A DNA stretch of 64,000 nucleotides from Mycobacterium sp. DL (GTDB taxonomy: Bacteria; Actinomycetota; Actinomycetes; Mycobacteriales; Mycobacteriaceae): NCBI RefSeq assembly GCF_039729195.1, contig NZ_CP155796.1, positions 4,030,001 through 4,094,000 on the forward strand, written 5' to 3'. Numbering within the stretch: the stretch's first letter is position 1; each line of letters opens with the position of its first letter. Below are positions 55,960-64,000 of the stretch, piece after piece. The notes under the pieces are model-generated. The model saw only the letters and a list, made by a program, of their open reading frames with translations. It did not search any database and was not told the origin of the DNA. The position numbers and the translations under genes were made by a program.

Positions 55960-58900
55960 GCGGCCTCGGGCTTCTTGGGCTTGGTGTTCGACGCGTCGGC
56001 CCGCTTCTTGCGGAGTGGATTCCAGGGCGCGATCGGGTTGCCCTGCCACCGCGTCGACGGCGGCACTTCGTCACCTCGCATCACCAGCGACGCGGGTCCG
56101 ATGGTGGCCCCGGCGCCGATCCGGGCCGCGGGCAGCGCGACGCAGTGCGGCCCGAGCGTGGCGCCGTTTTCGAGGACCACGGTGTCCATCCGCATGATGC
56201 GGTCGTGGAACAGGTGGGTCTGGACGACGCACCCGCGGTTGACGGTGGCACTGTCCTCCAGCGTCACGAGGTCCGCCTCGGGAAGCCAGTACGTCTCACA
56301 CCACACACCACGTCCGATCGTCGCGCCAAGCCCCCGCAGCCACAAATTCATCACCGGGGTACCCGCTGCGGCCCTGGCGAACCACGGCGCGGCGACGGTT
56401 TCGACAAATGTGTCCGACACCTCGTTGCGCCAGACGAACGGTGACCACAGTGGATGCTCGACCGCGGTGATCCGCCCCACGACAAGCCATTTGGCGATCA
56501 CCGCGACAGTCCCCGCCACCGCCCCCGCAGCCAGCAGGACCAGCCCGGCGAGCACTGCCGCCCAGCCCCAGCCGACCGTCACCGCCGAGGCCTGCAGAGC
56601 CAGCAGCACCGCGACACCGATCGCGAACGTCACCACCACCGGGACGAACCGGAAGGTCTCCACCGTGGCGCGCAACGCCTTCAGCCGAGGTGTCGGGTGG
56701 AACGTGCGCAGCGCGTCGGCGGCCGTCGGGCGGCGACGCAACCGCACCGGCGGGCTGCCCAGCCAGGACGAGCCGGCCTTGGCCTTGTGCGGTGTCGCCG
56801 AGAGAACGGCGACCAGTCCGTCGTCGGGCACCCGCCGTCCGGGTTGGGTGATTCCCGAGTTGCCCAGGAACGCCCGCTTGCCGATCGTCGCGCGGGCGAC
56901 GTGGATCCAGCCGCCGCCGAGTTCGTAGGACGCCACCATCGTGTCGTCGGCGAGGAACGCGCCGTCCTCGATGACGGTGAACTTGGGGATCAGCAGCGCG
57001 GTCGAGATCTCGGTGCCGCTGCCCACCTGCGCTCCGAGCACTCGCAGCCACCACGGGGTGAGCAGGCTGGCATACAGCGGGAACAGATAATTGCGGGCGG
57101 CGTCCATGAGGCGCTCGGTGGCCCACAACTGCCAGCCCGATCGGCTGCGGACGGGGTGGTAGCCCTCATGCAGGCCGATCGCGAGCACTCGCACCCCCAC
57201 CACCGTCAGCACCGCGTAGACCAGCACCGCCGCCAGCGTCGCGGGCACGGTCCATGCCAGCGCCGGAAGCACCGCCGCGCTCACCGAGGGGGTGCCGCGC
57301 ACCCCCCAGCCGATGACCGCGAGCCCGGCCGCCAGCGCGGCCAGCGGCAACGCGCCCAGCAGCATCGAGGTCAGGCCGTACATCGCGACCCACGCCGGCG
57401 CGTTCGGCGGCCGGTGGTCGGGCCACGGATGCTTGGCCTTGCCGGACTTCACCGCCGGTGAGCCCTTCCAGTACTGCCTGTTCTTCACCTTCCCAACGAC
57501 GCCGGAACCGGGCGCGACGTCGGCGTTCTTGCCGATGACCGAACCGGGGAGCAACGTCGTCCGGGCACCGACCGTGGCGTCGTTGCCGACGGTGACGGGG
57601 CCGACGTGGAACTGGTCTCCGTCGATCCAGTGGCCGCTCAGATCGACCTCGGGTTCGATCGAACAGCGGTGACCCAGCGTCAGCATTCCGGTCACCGGCG
57701 GCGAGGAGTGCAGGTCCACCCCGTTGCCGACGCTGTTTCCCAGCGCGCGGGCGTAGTAGACCAGCCACGGCGCTCCGGACATGTTCTCGGCGCCGCTTGC
57801 CTCGGCCAACCGCTCGGCCAGCCACACCCGCAGGTGAACCGATCCGCCGCGGCGGTAGGTGCCCGGTGCCAGGTTGCCGACGAGGGTGCGTGCCCCGAAC
57901 ACGGCGATGCCCATGCGGCCGAACGGGGTGACGAACAGCAGGAAGCCGGCCACGATCCACCACCAGCCGATCGGCCGCGTCCACGGCACCAGCGACAGCG
58001 CGTCGGCGACGTTGTTGGCGATGGCCAGCCACACCACCCATTGCAGGCCGGTCAGCGTGGCCAGTGGCACCGTCAACGCGACCTGGGCGGCCTGGGTCAG
58101 GCGCGGGACCGGCTTCACGACGCGCGTCTCGACCGCCGGCGGGGGAGCGAGTTCGTCGAGGTAGCCGGCCAGCGAGCCCAATCGGGGATGGTCGTACAGC
58201 TCGGCGACCGTCATCTGCGGATACTGCTGCCGCAGCACCGCGATCAGTTGAGCCGCCGACAGCGATCCGCCGCCGAGGGCGAAGAAGTCCGCCTCGGGCC
58301 CGTCGACCGGCGCGCCGAGCACATCACGCCAGTGCCCGGCCAGCCAGCCGAGGGTCCCGCCGAACTCGGGTGCATCGTCCGCGGCCGGGCCGACCGGCCA
58401 CGGCAGCGCGTCGCGGTCGACTTTCCCCGATGTCCGGGTGGGGAGCTCGTCGACGACGACCAGCCGGGGAACCAGGGCGGCCGGAAGCGCCTCGGAGAGC
58501 CGTTCGCGGGCCGCGGCGAGGTCGAAGGACTGCTCGGCGCCCGGAGCGACGACGACGTAGCCCACCAGCAGCGGGGTGCCGCTCGCCGATTTCCGCACCG
58601 CGGCGGCGGCGCCGCTGACACCCGGCAGATGCACCAGCGCGGTGTCCACCTCGCCCAGTTCGATGCGCCGCCCGCCCACCTTGACCTGATCGTCGGCGCG
58701 CCCGACGAAGTACAGCCCGTCGGGCTCCAACCGCACCAGGTCGCCGCTGCGGTAGGCACGGCTCCAATGCCCCTGATGGCTCAGAGAAGGCATAGCCGCG
58801 TACTTCTCGGCGTCCTTCTCCGGGTCGAGGTAGCGGGCCAGGCCGACGCCGCCGATCACGAGTTCGCCGACCTCGCCGAAGCGCACCGGTGCGCCGTCCT

Positions 58901-59894
58901 TGCCGACGACGGCCAGGTCCCATCCCGGCAGCGGCAGGCCGATGCTCACCGGGCTGTGCCCGTCCAAGCGGGCCGCGCAGGCGACGACGGTCGCCTCGGT
59001 CGGGCCGTAGGTGTTCCACACCTCGCGGCCTTCCACCGCGAGCCGTTCCGCCAGTTCCGGCGGGCAGGCTTCGCCGCCGAAGATCAGCAGCCGGACCGCC
59101 TCCAGCGCCTCCGCCGGCCACAGCGACGCCAGCGTGGGCACCGTGGACACGACGGTGATGTCGCGCGACACCAGCCAGGGACCCAGGTCCATGCCGCTGC
59201 GCACCAACGACCGCGGCGCCGGCACCAGACACGCGCCGTGACGCCACGCCAGCCACATCTCCTCGCAGGAGGCGTCGAAAGCCACCGACAACCCCGCCAG
59301 CACCCGGTCTCCGGGGCCGATCGGGTTGTCCTGCAGGAACATCCGTGCCTCGGCGTCGACGAAGGCCGCCGCGTTGCGGTGGGACACGGCGACCCCCTTC
59401 GGGGTGCCTGTCGACCCGGAGGTGAAGATGACCCACGCATCGTCGCGACTCAGCGGCGGCGCTGCCCGCCATCCCCGCGACGAACCCGGTCCGCGCACCA
59501 ACCCCTGCTCGGTGATCACCGCGACCACCTCCGCTTCGGTGAACACCAACTCGGCGCGTTCGGCGGGGTCGTCGGCGTCGACCGGGACGTAGGCGGCTCC
59601 GGTCGCCAGTGTCGCCAGGATCGCGACGTACAGCGCGTAGCTGCCCGAGGGCATCCGGATGCCGATCCGGTCACCACGGCCGATGCCGCGCGCGGCCAGC
59701 CACGAGACGCTGTCCTCGACGTCGGAGATCAGCTCCGCGTAGGTGAGTTGGACGGTGCCGTCGTCGAGTGCTGTCGCATCGGGATGGCGGCGCGCGGTGT
59801 CGTAGAGGATGTCGATCAGGGTGCGTGGCTCTGATGCCTGCGCCGACAGCAGGAATTCACGGGGGATCTCGGGGGTTGGATCCGGTGCTGTCAC
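55956..59894 (-). CDS. Pls/PosA-type NRPS-like protein with membrane and acetyltransferase-like C-terminus
   Basis: A 1312-residue protein. An adenylation domain covers about 20-500: A3 FTSGSTGTPKGVAVSH, A4 FDASCEEMW with Asp207, which usually marks amino-acid substrates, A5 NTYGPTEATV, A7 YRSGDL, A8 GRADDQVKVGGRRIELGEVD, and A10 Lys491. A carrier domain has Ser544 (LGGGSLSA). The remainder alternates transmembrane helices with left-handed beta-helix/hexapeptide-like blocks, as in the NRPS terminal domain of Pls (epsilon-poly-lysine synthetase) relatives. Substrate unknown. It heads a five-gene minus-strand operon. GTG start. Confidence 0.88.
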   Translation of the reverse strand: MTAPDPTPEIPREFLLSAQASEPRTLIDILYDTARRHPDATALDDGTVQLTYAELISDVEDSVSWLAARGIGRGDRIGIRMPSGSYALYVAILATLATGAAYVPVDADDPAERAELVFTEAEVVAVITEQGLVRGPGSSRGWRAAPPLSRDDAWVIFTSGSTGTPKGVAVSHRNAAAFVDAEARMFLQDNPIGPGDRVLAGLSVAFDASCEEMWLAWRHGACLVPAPRSLVRSGMDLGPWLVSRDITVVSTVPTLASLWPAEALEAVRLLIFGGEACPPELAERLAVEGREVWNTYGPTEATVVACAARLDGHSPVSIGLPLPGWDLAVVGKDGAPVRFGEVGELVIGGVGLARYLDPEKDAEKYAAMPSLSHQGHWSRAYRSGDLVRLEPDGLYFVGRADDQVKVGGRRIELGEVDTALVHLPGVSGAAAAVRKSASGTPLLVGYVVVAPGAEQSFDLAAARERLSEALPAALVPRLVVVDELPTRTSGKVDRDALPWPVGPAADDAPEFGGTLGWLAGHWRDVLGAPVDGPEADFFALGGGSLSAAQLIAVLRQQYPQMTVAELYDHPRLGSLAGYLDELAPPPAVETRVVKPVPRLTQAAQVALTVPLATLTGLQWVVWLAIANNVADALSLVPWTRPIGWWWIVAGFLLFVTPFGRMGIAVFGARTLVGNLAPGTYRRGGSVHLRVWLAERLAEASGAENMSGAPWLVYYARALGNSVGNGVDLHSSPPVTGMLTLGHRCSIEPEVDLSGHWIDGDQFHVGPVTVGNDATVGARTTLLPGSVIGKNADVAPGSGVVGKVKNRQYWKGSPAVKSGKAKHPWPDHRPPNAPAWVAMYGLTSMLLGALPLAALAAGLAVIGWGVRGTPSVSAAVLPALAWTVPATLAAVLVYAVLTVVGVRVLAIGLHEGYHPVRSRSGWQLWATERLMDAARNYLFPLYASLLTPWWLRVLGAQVGSGTEISTALLIPKFTVIEDGAFLADDTMVASYELGGGWIHVARATIGKRAFLGNSGITQPGRRVPDDGLVAVLSATPHKAKAGSSWLGSPPVRLRRRPTAADALRTFHPTPRLKALRATVETFRFVPVVVTFAIGVAVLLALQASAVTVGWGWAAVLAGLVLLAAGAVAGTVAVIAKWLVVGRITAVEHPLWSPFVWRNEVSDTFVETVAAPWFARAAAGTPVMNLWLRGLGATIGRGVWCETYWLPEADLVTLEDSATVNRGCVVQTHLFHDRIMRMDTVVLENGATLGPHCVALPAARIGAGATIGPASLVMRGDEVPPSTRWQGNPIAPWNPLRKKRADASNTKPKKPEAA

Positions 59895-59983
59895 GGGTAC
59901 AAACTACTCAGCGCACGGGGTTGTTCGCGTCGGTCGGTGCTTCGTTTCGCGTCTTCGAGACCTGACTGGCACAATGATCCGCT

Positions 59984-60100
59984 TGGAGGGGAGTATTCCT
60001 TCGCCGCTGTGTCGTCATCTCGTCGTCCGTCCTAGGACGACCGGTGCTGCGGGCCTACTATCGACCCGCGGGCCGACGGTTGGCGGAAGAGACCTCCGGC
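59984..60100 (+). promoter_or_regulatory. yybP-ykoY-type manganese riboswitch
   Basis: The leader of the TerC gene holds the two conserved ends of this class: GGAGGGGAGTA at 59986-59996 and AGAGACCTCC at 60088-60097, closed by GGAGG/CCTCC. Between them are GTCGTCATCTCG and a GC-rich internal hairpin (CCCGCGGG). The class binds Mn2+ and commonly controls TerC/MntP exporters. Confidence 0.8.
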
Positions 60101-60123
60101 GTTGAGTGACGACCGGAGGTTTG

Positions 60124-61161
60124 ATGAACGTAAGTGGACTCGAGTGGGGCATCACGCTCGCCGTGACGATCGGCATCCTGCTTGTCGATGTCTTGATATT
60201 CGGCCGGAGGCCACACGAGCCGTCGCGGCGTGAGACCGGGACCGCGCTGACGGTCTACATCGGCCTCGCCGTCGCCTTCGGGCTGTGGACGTGGTTCTAC
60301 CACGGCAGCCAGTTCGGGATCGAGTTCTTCGCCGGGTGGCTCACCGAGTACAGCCTGTCGGTGGACAACCTGTTCATCTTCCTGATCATCATGGCCAGCT
60401 TCAAGGTGCCACGGATCTACCAGCAGCAGGCGCTGCTGGTCGGCATCATCCTGGCGCTGATCTTCCGCGGCATCTTCATCGCGATCGGCGCCGTGGCCAT
60501 CAACCAGTTCTCCTGGGTGTTCTACCTGTTCGGTGCGTTCCTGATCTACACCGCGATCAAGCTCGTCCGGGACACCGAACACGACGACGACGCCGACAAC
60601 TCGGTGGTCAGGTTCGCCCAGCGGCACTTGAAGTTCACCGACCAGTGGGACGGCCTGCGGCTGTGGGTCAAGGAGAACGGCACGCGGGTGATGACCCCGA
60701 TGTTCCTGGTCATCGTCGCGCTGGGCACCACCGACCTGTTGTTCGCGCTGGACTCCATCCCGGCCATCTACGGGCTTACCCGCGAGCCCTACCTGGTGTT
60801 CACCGCCAACGTGTTCGCGCTGATGGGCCTGCGGCAGCTGTACTTCCTGCTCGGCGACCTGCTCAAGCGGCTGGTGTACCTGTCACAGGGCCTGGCGTTC
60901 ATCCTCGGCTTCATCGGCATCAAGCTGTTGCTGCACGCGCTGCACGAGAACGAACTGCCGTTCATCAACGGTGGCGAGCACGTGCCGGTGCCGGAGATCC
61001 CGACGCTGGCCAGTCTCGGCGTCATCATCGTCACGCTGCTGATCACGACGGTGGCCAGCCTCTACAAGACCCGGGTTCACGATGTCCGCAAGAACGGTGA
61101 AGCGACGGAGGTCGAGGCGGCCGACCTCACCACCGATCCGCGGGAGGATCCGTCGCGCTGA
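60124..61161 (+). CDS. TerC-family membrane protein, putative Mn2+ exporter
   Basis: A 345-residue polytopic protein with about nine transmembrane helices. It carries the TerC motifs GWLTEYSLSVDNLFIF and LVIVALGTTDLLFALDSIPAIYGLT, with membrane-embedded acidic residues (DN, D, D) expected to bind metal, and ends in a polar acidic tail. ATG 60124 is chosen because GGAGGT lies directly upstream; GTG 60106 precedes that site. The riboswitch upstream supports Mn2+ efflux, loading exported metalloproteins, over tellurite resistance. Confidence 0.88.
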   Translation: MNVSGLEWGITLAVTIGILLVDVLIFGRRPHEPSRRETGTALTVYIGLAVAFGLWTWFYHGSQFGIEFFAGWLTEYSLSVDNLFIFLIIMASFKVPRIYQQQALLVGIILALIFRGIFIAIGAVAINQFSWVFYLFGAFLIYTAIKLVRDTEHDDDADNSVVRFAQRHLKFTDQWDGLRLWVKENGTRVMTPMFLVIVALGTTDLLFALDSIPAIYGLTREPYLVFTANVFALMGLRQLYFLLGDLLKRLVYLSQGLAFILGFIGIKLLLHALHENELPFINGGEHVPVPEIPTLASLGVIIVTLLITTVASLYKTRVHDVRKNGEATEVEAADLTTDPREDPSR

Positions 61162-61167
61162 GCGGGC

Positions 61168-62337
61168 TCAGGCCGACGCGACAGCGTTGTTGATCAGCCG
61201 TGCATAGCGGTTGGTGCGGGCGTTGCCCGTCGTCCCCGGACCCATCTTGTTCATGACGTAGGCATAGGTGGCGCGTCGCTCGGTGTCCATGACCACGAGC
61301 GACCCGCCCCAGCCGCCCCACCAGCAGGCCCTGCCGTCGGGGACCGCCTTGATGGTCTCGGGTGAGGACAGTCCGAAACCGATCCCGAACCGCAGCGGGA
61401 CGAACAGCACCTGGTCGACGCCGGCGGCCTGCTCGGTGAAGATCATGTCGATGGTGTCGGGGGAGAGCAGCTGGACGCCGTTCGCCCTGCCGCTCAACGA
61501 GATCGGTGACAGCGCCCGGACGAGTCCGCGTGCGTTTCCGTGACCGTTGGCGCCCCCGATGTCGGCATCGCGCCACTGCTTGGTCTCGGCCAGCGCGACG
61601 CCGGAGGCGCCCGGCGGAAAGGCGGCGAACGTCTTGACGGCCGGGTGGTCGGGGGCCAGTCTGGCCAGGCCGAGATCGCGCGGCGGCGGCGGGACCAGTT
61701 CGGCGATGCGCCCGGTGTCTTCGGGCACCGCACCGATCTGGACATCGGCGCCGAGCGGTTCGGCGATCTCGGTGCGGACGAATTCCTTGAGCGATCGGCC
61801 GGTGATCCGGCGCAGGATCTCGCCGATCAGGTGGCCGAAGGGCAGGGCGTGATAACCCGACGCCGTTCCCGGCGGCCACCAGGGTGCCTGCCGCGCGAGG
61901 TGCGAGCTCGCCTTCTCCCAGTCGTAGACGTCGTCCACGGTGAACGGCGCCTCCCAGCCGGAGACCCCCGAGGTGTGCGAGAGCAGATGGCGGACCGCGA
62001 TGTCCTGCTTGCCGTTGGCCGCGAACTCCGGCCAGTACGAGGCGACCGGGGCGAACGGGTCCAGCACACCTCGGTCGACGAGAATCAACGCGGCCAACGA
62101 GGTGAGGGTCTTGGTGCAGGACCAGAAGTTGACGATCGTGTCCTGCTGCCAGGGTGATGTCTGCGCCCGATCGGCGTGCCCGCCCCAGATGTCGGCGACC
62201 AGCTCACCGTCGATGTCCACGGCGATCGATGCGCCGAGTTCCTCGCCGCGCGCCAGCTCGTCGGCCAGCGCTTCGGCGAGGGGGTCGAACCGGGAATCCC
62301 ACCGGCCTCGAACGGTCTCGCCGACGTCGTCGGTCAT
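61168..62337 (-). CDS. Beta-lactamase-fold serine hydrolase (EstB/class C-like)
   Basis: A 389-residue serine hydrolase. The nucleophile motif is NFWSCTKTLTSL (SxxK), the Tyr motif is ASGYHALPFG in place of YxN, and WWGGWGGSLVVMD replaces the KTG strand. This pattern is typical of EstB-type carboxylesterases rather than true beta-lactamases. No signal peptide, so it is cytosolic. ATG 62337 overlaps the allantoicase stop (ATGA), placing it in the ureide operon; it could act on an amide or ester of purine breakdown, but this is inference. Confidence 0.82.
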   Translation of the reverse strand: MTDDVGETVRGRWDSRFDPLAEALADELARGEELGASIAVDIDGELVADIWGGHADRAQTSPWQQDTIVNFWSCTKTLTSLAALILVDRGVLDPFAPVASYWPEFAANGKQDIAVRHLLSHTSGVSGWEAPFTVDDVYDWEKASSHLARQAPWWPPGTASGYHALPFGHLIGEILRRITGRSLKEFVRTEIAEPLGADVQIGAVPEDTGRIAELVPPPPRDLGLARLAPDHPAVKTFAAFPPGASGVALAETKQWRDADIGGANGHGNARGLVRALSPISLSGRANGVQLLSPDTIDMIFTEQAAGVDQVLFVPLRFGIGFGLSSPETIKAVPDGRACWWGGWGGSLVVMDTERRATYAYVMNKMGPGTTGNARTNRYARLINNAVASA

Positions 62338-63377
62338 GCGCTGGCTTCCCACCGCTCGGTCAGCCGTCGCAGACCTTCGGAGGTCAGTCGGCCGAACAGC
62401 CGCAGCCGTGCCATACCGCCGTCGGGGTGGATGTCGAGGCGCACCTCGGTGACGGGATGGGCGGAGCCGGTAGACGGCTCGATCAGGAACCGGTGCTTGG
62501 TGTCTGGTTGCAGATCGGTGAGCGGCACCAGGTCGAACCACTCGCCGTCGCCGTCGCGGCCCCGCAGCCGGGCGGAGCCGGGCGCATTGCCGATGAAGTA
62601 CGACGTGTCCAGCTCGGCGGCCGCCAGTACACCCTGACCCGCCAAACGTACCTGGACCCAGTCGTTTCCGGCATCACGCCGTCGTGAGGTCTCCCACCCC
62701 TCACCCATGGTTCTGGCCGCGCCGGGCAGCAGCAGATTGTTCGGCGAACTGTAGAACATGTTGGAACAGGCGGTGATTCGGCCGCCGTTCTCCAAAGCGG
62801 CCAGGTCCAGCGGAAGCTCGGTGAAGCGCGGGTCCAGCAGCCCTTCGCCGTGCACCCGGAGCCGCGCCACGCCGCCGTCGGGGTAGATGGCCAGCCGCAC
62901 ATGGGTCCAGCGCCGGGGCGATTCGACGGCGAACGGATTGCGGGTGTCGCCGTTGACCGCCCGCCGCTCGACGATGGTGGTCCACTGCACGTCGTGCGCC
63001 AACTCCTCGGGGGTGGGGTACCCCTCCACGAAGGCGGCCTCGACCGAGATCTCGGGCGGATAGTTTCCGGTGAACCACGCGGTGTCCACCACCACGCCGC
63101 GGATGATGCCCGGGACACCGAGCCGGACGATCGCGCAGTCGTGCGAATCGCTTGTGGCGCCGCGGCGCCGACGGGTCTCCCACCCGTCGTAGATCTGACC
63201 CTTGTGGCCGAACGTGGCCGGCTGATACTCCGGCGCGCCCGGTTTGATCAGGTTCTCTTTTTCGGCGAACACATCGTCGTTGGCCCACAGCACCGCTCCA
63301 CCCGCGGATCGGGCGGCGAGATCGGGAAGGGAGAGGAAGTGGGAGTGTCCGGCGGGTCTTGTCGGTGGAGTGCTCAC
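62334..63377 (-). CDS. alc: Allantoicase
   Basis: A 347-residue protein made of two jelly-roll repeats, each with a DGWETRRRR / EGWETSRRRD motif followed by VRLGVPG / VRLAGQG and YFIGNAPGSARL or WFTGNYPPEISV, the standard allantoicase repeat. It converts allantoate to ureidoglycolate and urea. GTG 63377 (MSTPPTRPAG) is preferred over TTG 63383. It is encoded between uraD and the EstB-like hydrolase. Confidence 0.93.
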   Translation of the reverse strand: MSTPPTRPAGHSHFLSLPDLAARSAGGAVLWANDDVFAEKENLIKPGAPEYQPATFGHKGQIYDGWETRRRRGATSDSHDCAIVRLGVPGIIRGVVVDTAWFTGNYPPEISVEAAFVEGYPTPEELAHDVQWTTIVERRAVNGDTRNPFAVESPRRWTHVRLAIYPDGGVARLRVHGEGLLDPRFTELPLDLAALENGGRITACSNMFYSSPNNLLLPGAARTMGEGWETSRRRDAGNDWVQVRLAGQGVLAAAELDTSYFIGNAPGSARLRGRDGDGEWFDLVPLTDLQPDTKHRFLIEPSTGSAHPVTEVRLDIHPDGGMARLRLFGRLTSEGLRRLTERWEASA

Positions 63378-63402
63378 CGGCAAAGCCTAGGCGAGCAGCC
63401 GG

Positions 63403-63978
63403 TCACCAGTTGTCGTAGCCGCCCTCGGGGCCGAGCATGCGCTCGAGTCGGGTTCGGTTGATGCGGGCCAGCTCGTTGCGGACGATCTTGCGCTCGGTCT
63501 CGTGGTCGTTGTGCAACCGGTCGCGCAGCGTGGCGAGCACGTCGTCGGCGCGGTAGCCGTTGATGAACATCACGAACCCGAAGCCGAAATGCTGCAGGTA
63601 GGTCTTCGACGCCGCCGCCAACTCGGCCATCATCTCGGGGCGCTCGTCGGTGATGGCGCACTGCTCGGCCTGCGACTTCTCGCTGCCCGGCCGCCGGCCG
63701 ACGTCCGGGTAGGCCTCCAGGATGGAGTCGACGGACTCCTCGCTCAGCCCGAACAGCAGCGAGTCGGCACAGCGGTACAGCTGCTCGTAGGTGTCGAAGG
63801 GGCGGGCCCGCACCAGATCGGCGGCCAGCGGGACGCTGTAGCAGCACTCGTAGACGGCGTGCACGGCGCGGCGCATCGGCATCGCGTTGAACGCGTCCAG
63901 CCCCAGTCCCTGATGCAACAGCACAACGCCATGATCGAAGGCCGAAGGGACAGCTGCGTTACGTCGTGTTACAGGCAC
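63403..63978 (-). CDS. uraD: OHCU decarboxylase-family protein (UraD) lacking the catalytic His
   Basis: A 191-residue all-helical protein. The C-terminal GFGFVMFINGYRADDVLATL, then RDRLHNDHETERK, and the SQAEQ segment with Glu105 are those of 2-oxo-4-hydroxy-4-carboxy-5-ureidoimidazoline decarboxylase, which makes S-allantoin after urate oxidation. In the usual AHPDLG motif, however, this protein has EAYPDVG: the catalytic His is Tyr90. It may be an altered or inactive member. GTG 63978; 25 bp upstream of alc. The operon may continue to the right beyond the window. Confidence 0.78.
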   Translation of the reverse strand: MPVTRRNAAVPSAFDHGVVLLHQGLGLDAFNAMPMRRAVHAVYECCYSVPLAADLVRARPFDTYEQLYRCADSLLFGLSEESVDSILEAYPDVGRRPGSEKSQAEQCAITDERPEMMAELAAASKTYLQHFGFGFVMFINGYRADDVLATLRDRLHNDHETERKIVRNELARINRTRLERMLGPEGGYDNW

Positions 63979-64000
63979 GCAAATTCCCGCGGTGACCTGA

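Noticed and set aside
57606..59834. 742-codon plus-strand frame opposite the NRPS-like gene
   Set aside because: Gln/Arg/His-rich antisense shadow; the minus strand carries all adenylation motifs.
61157..61175. CTGAG-cggg-CTCAG hairpin between terC and the EstB-like gene
   Set aside because: Only five base pairs and no T run; too weak to call a terminator with confidence.

Overview
The window is high-GC DNA from a fast-growing mycobacterium (Mycolicibacterium-type). From about 13.7 kb rightwards the gene order matches the M. tuberculosis Rv3684 to Rv3634c block run in reverse: cysteine desulfhydrase, metallophosphoesterase, ponA2, whiB4, the Get3-like ATPase pair, crp, nth, marP, acs, the Tad pilus locus, cspA, topA, the Rv3645 cyclase and galE. 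WhiB, MarP and the actinobacterial ncRNAs Ms1/MTS2823 and 6C support this. All homology statements come from reading protein motifs and synteny; no database search was run.

Layout. 1-5.6 kb: accessory metabolism and regulation (end of a BtrH/DUF4872-like protein, transglutaminase-like protein, two hotdog thioesterases, an LLM flavin oxidoreductase, a KstR-like TetR repressor, a DUF6188 protein and a second TetR repressor), with two palindromic operator candidates. 6.1-13.8 kb: an integrative element beside tRNA-Pro(CGG), with tyrosine integrase, small excisionase, P-loop replication-type ATPase and a tightly overlapping three-gene cassette (TIGR04255 protein, Xre/ParS-like regulator, protein of unknown function) behind an 11-bp-period tandem repeat. 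No left attachment site was found. 13.8-34 kb: conserved core with envelope enzymes, redox and DNA-repair functions, CRP and acs. 33.0-34.6 kb holds two structured small RNAs. 34.7-39.3 kb is a Tad/Flp pilus operon. 39.2-50.2 kb is core information processing (helicase, CspA, TopA, membrane adenylate cyclase, DNA polymerase III delta prime, tRNA-Thr). 50.5-59.9 kb is a minus-strand chain of five genes: a Pls/PosA-type NRPS-like protein, an M1 peptidase, a flippase-like protein, GalE and a large membrane protein. 60-61 kb is a TerC transporter behind a yybP-ykoY-type manganese riboswitch. 61.2-64 kb is uricolysis (uraD, allantoicase) plus a beta-lactamase-fold hydrolase.

How the parts connect. 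cAMP is a recurring theme: a class III cyclase, crp itself, and CRP-like sites at whiB4, at acs and in the promoter of the Ms1-type RNA. The points most worth checking are the three-gene cassette on the tRNA-Pro element, the NRPS-like/M1/flippase/GalE operon, the CRP-like box at the Ms1 promoter, and a UraD that lacks its usual catalytic histidine.
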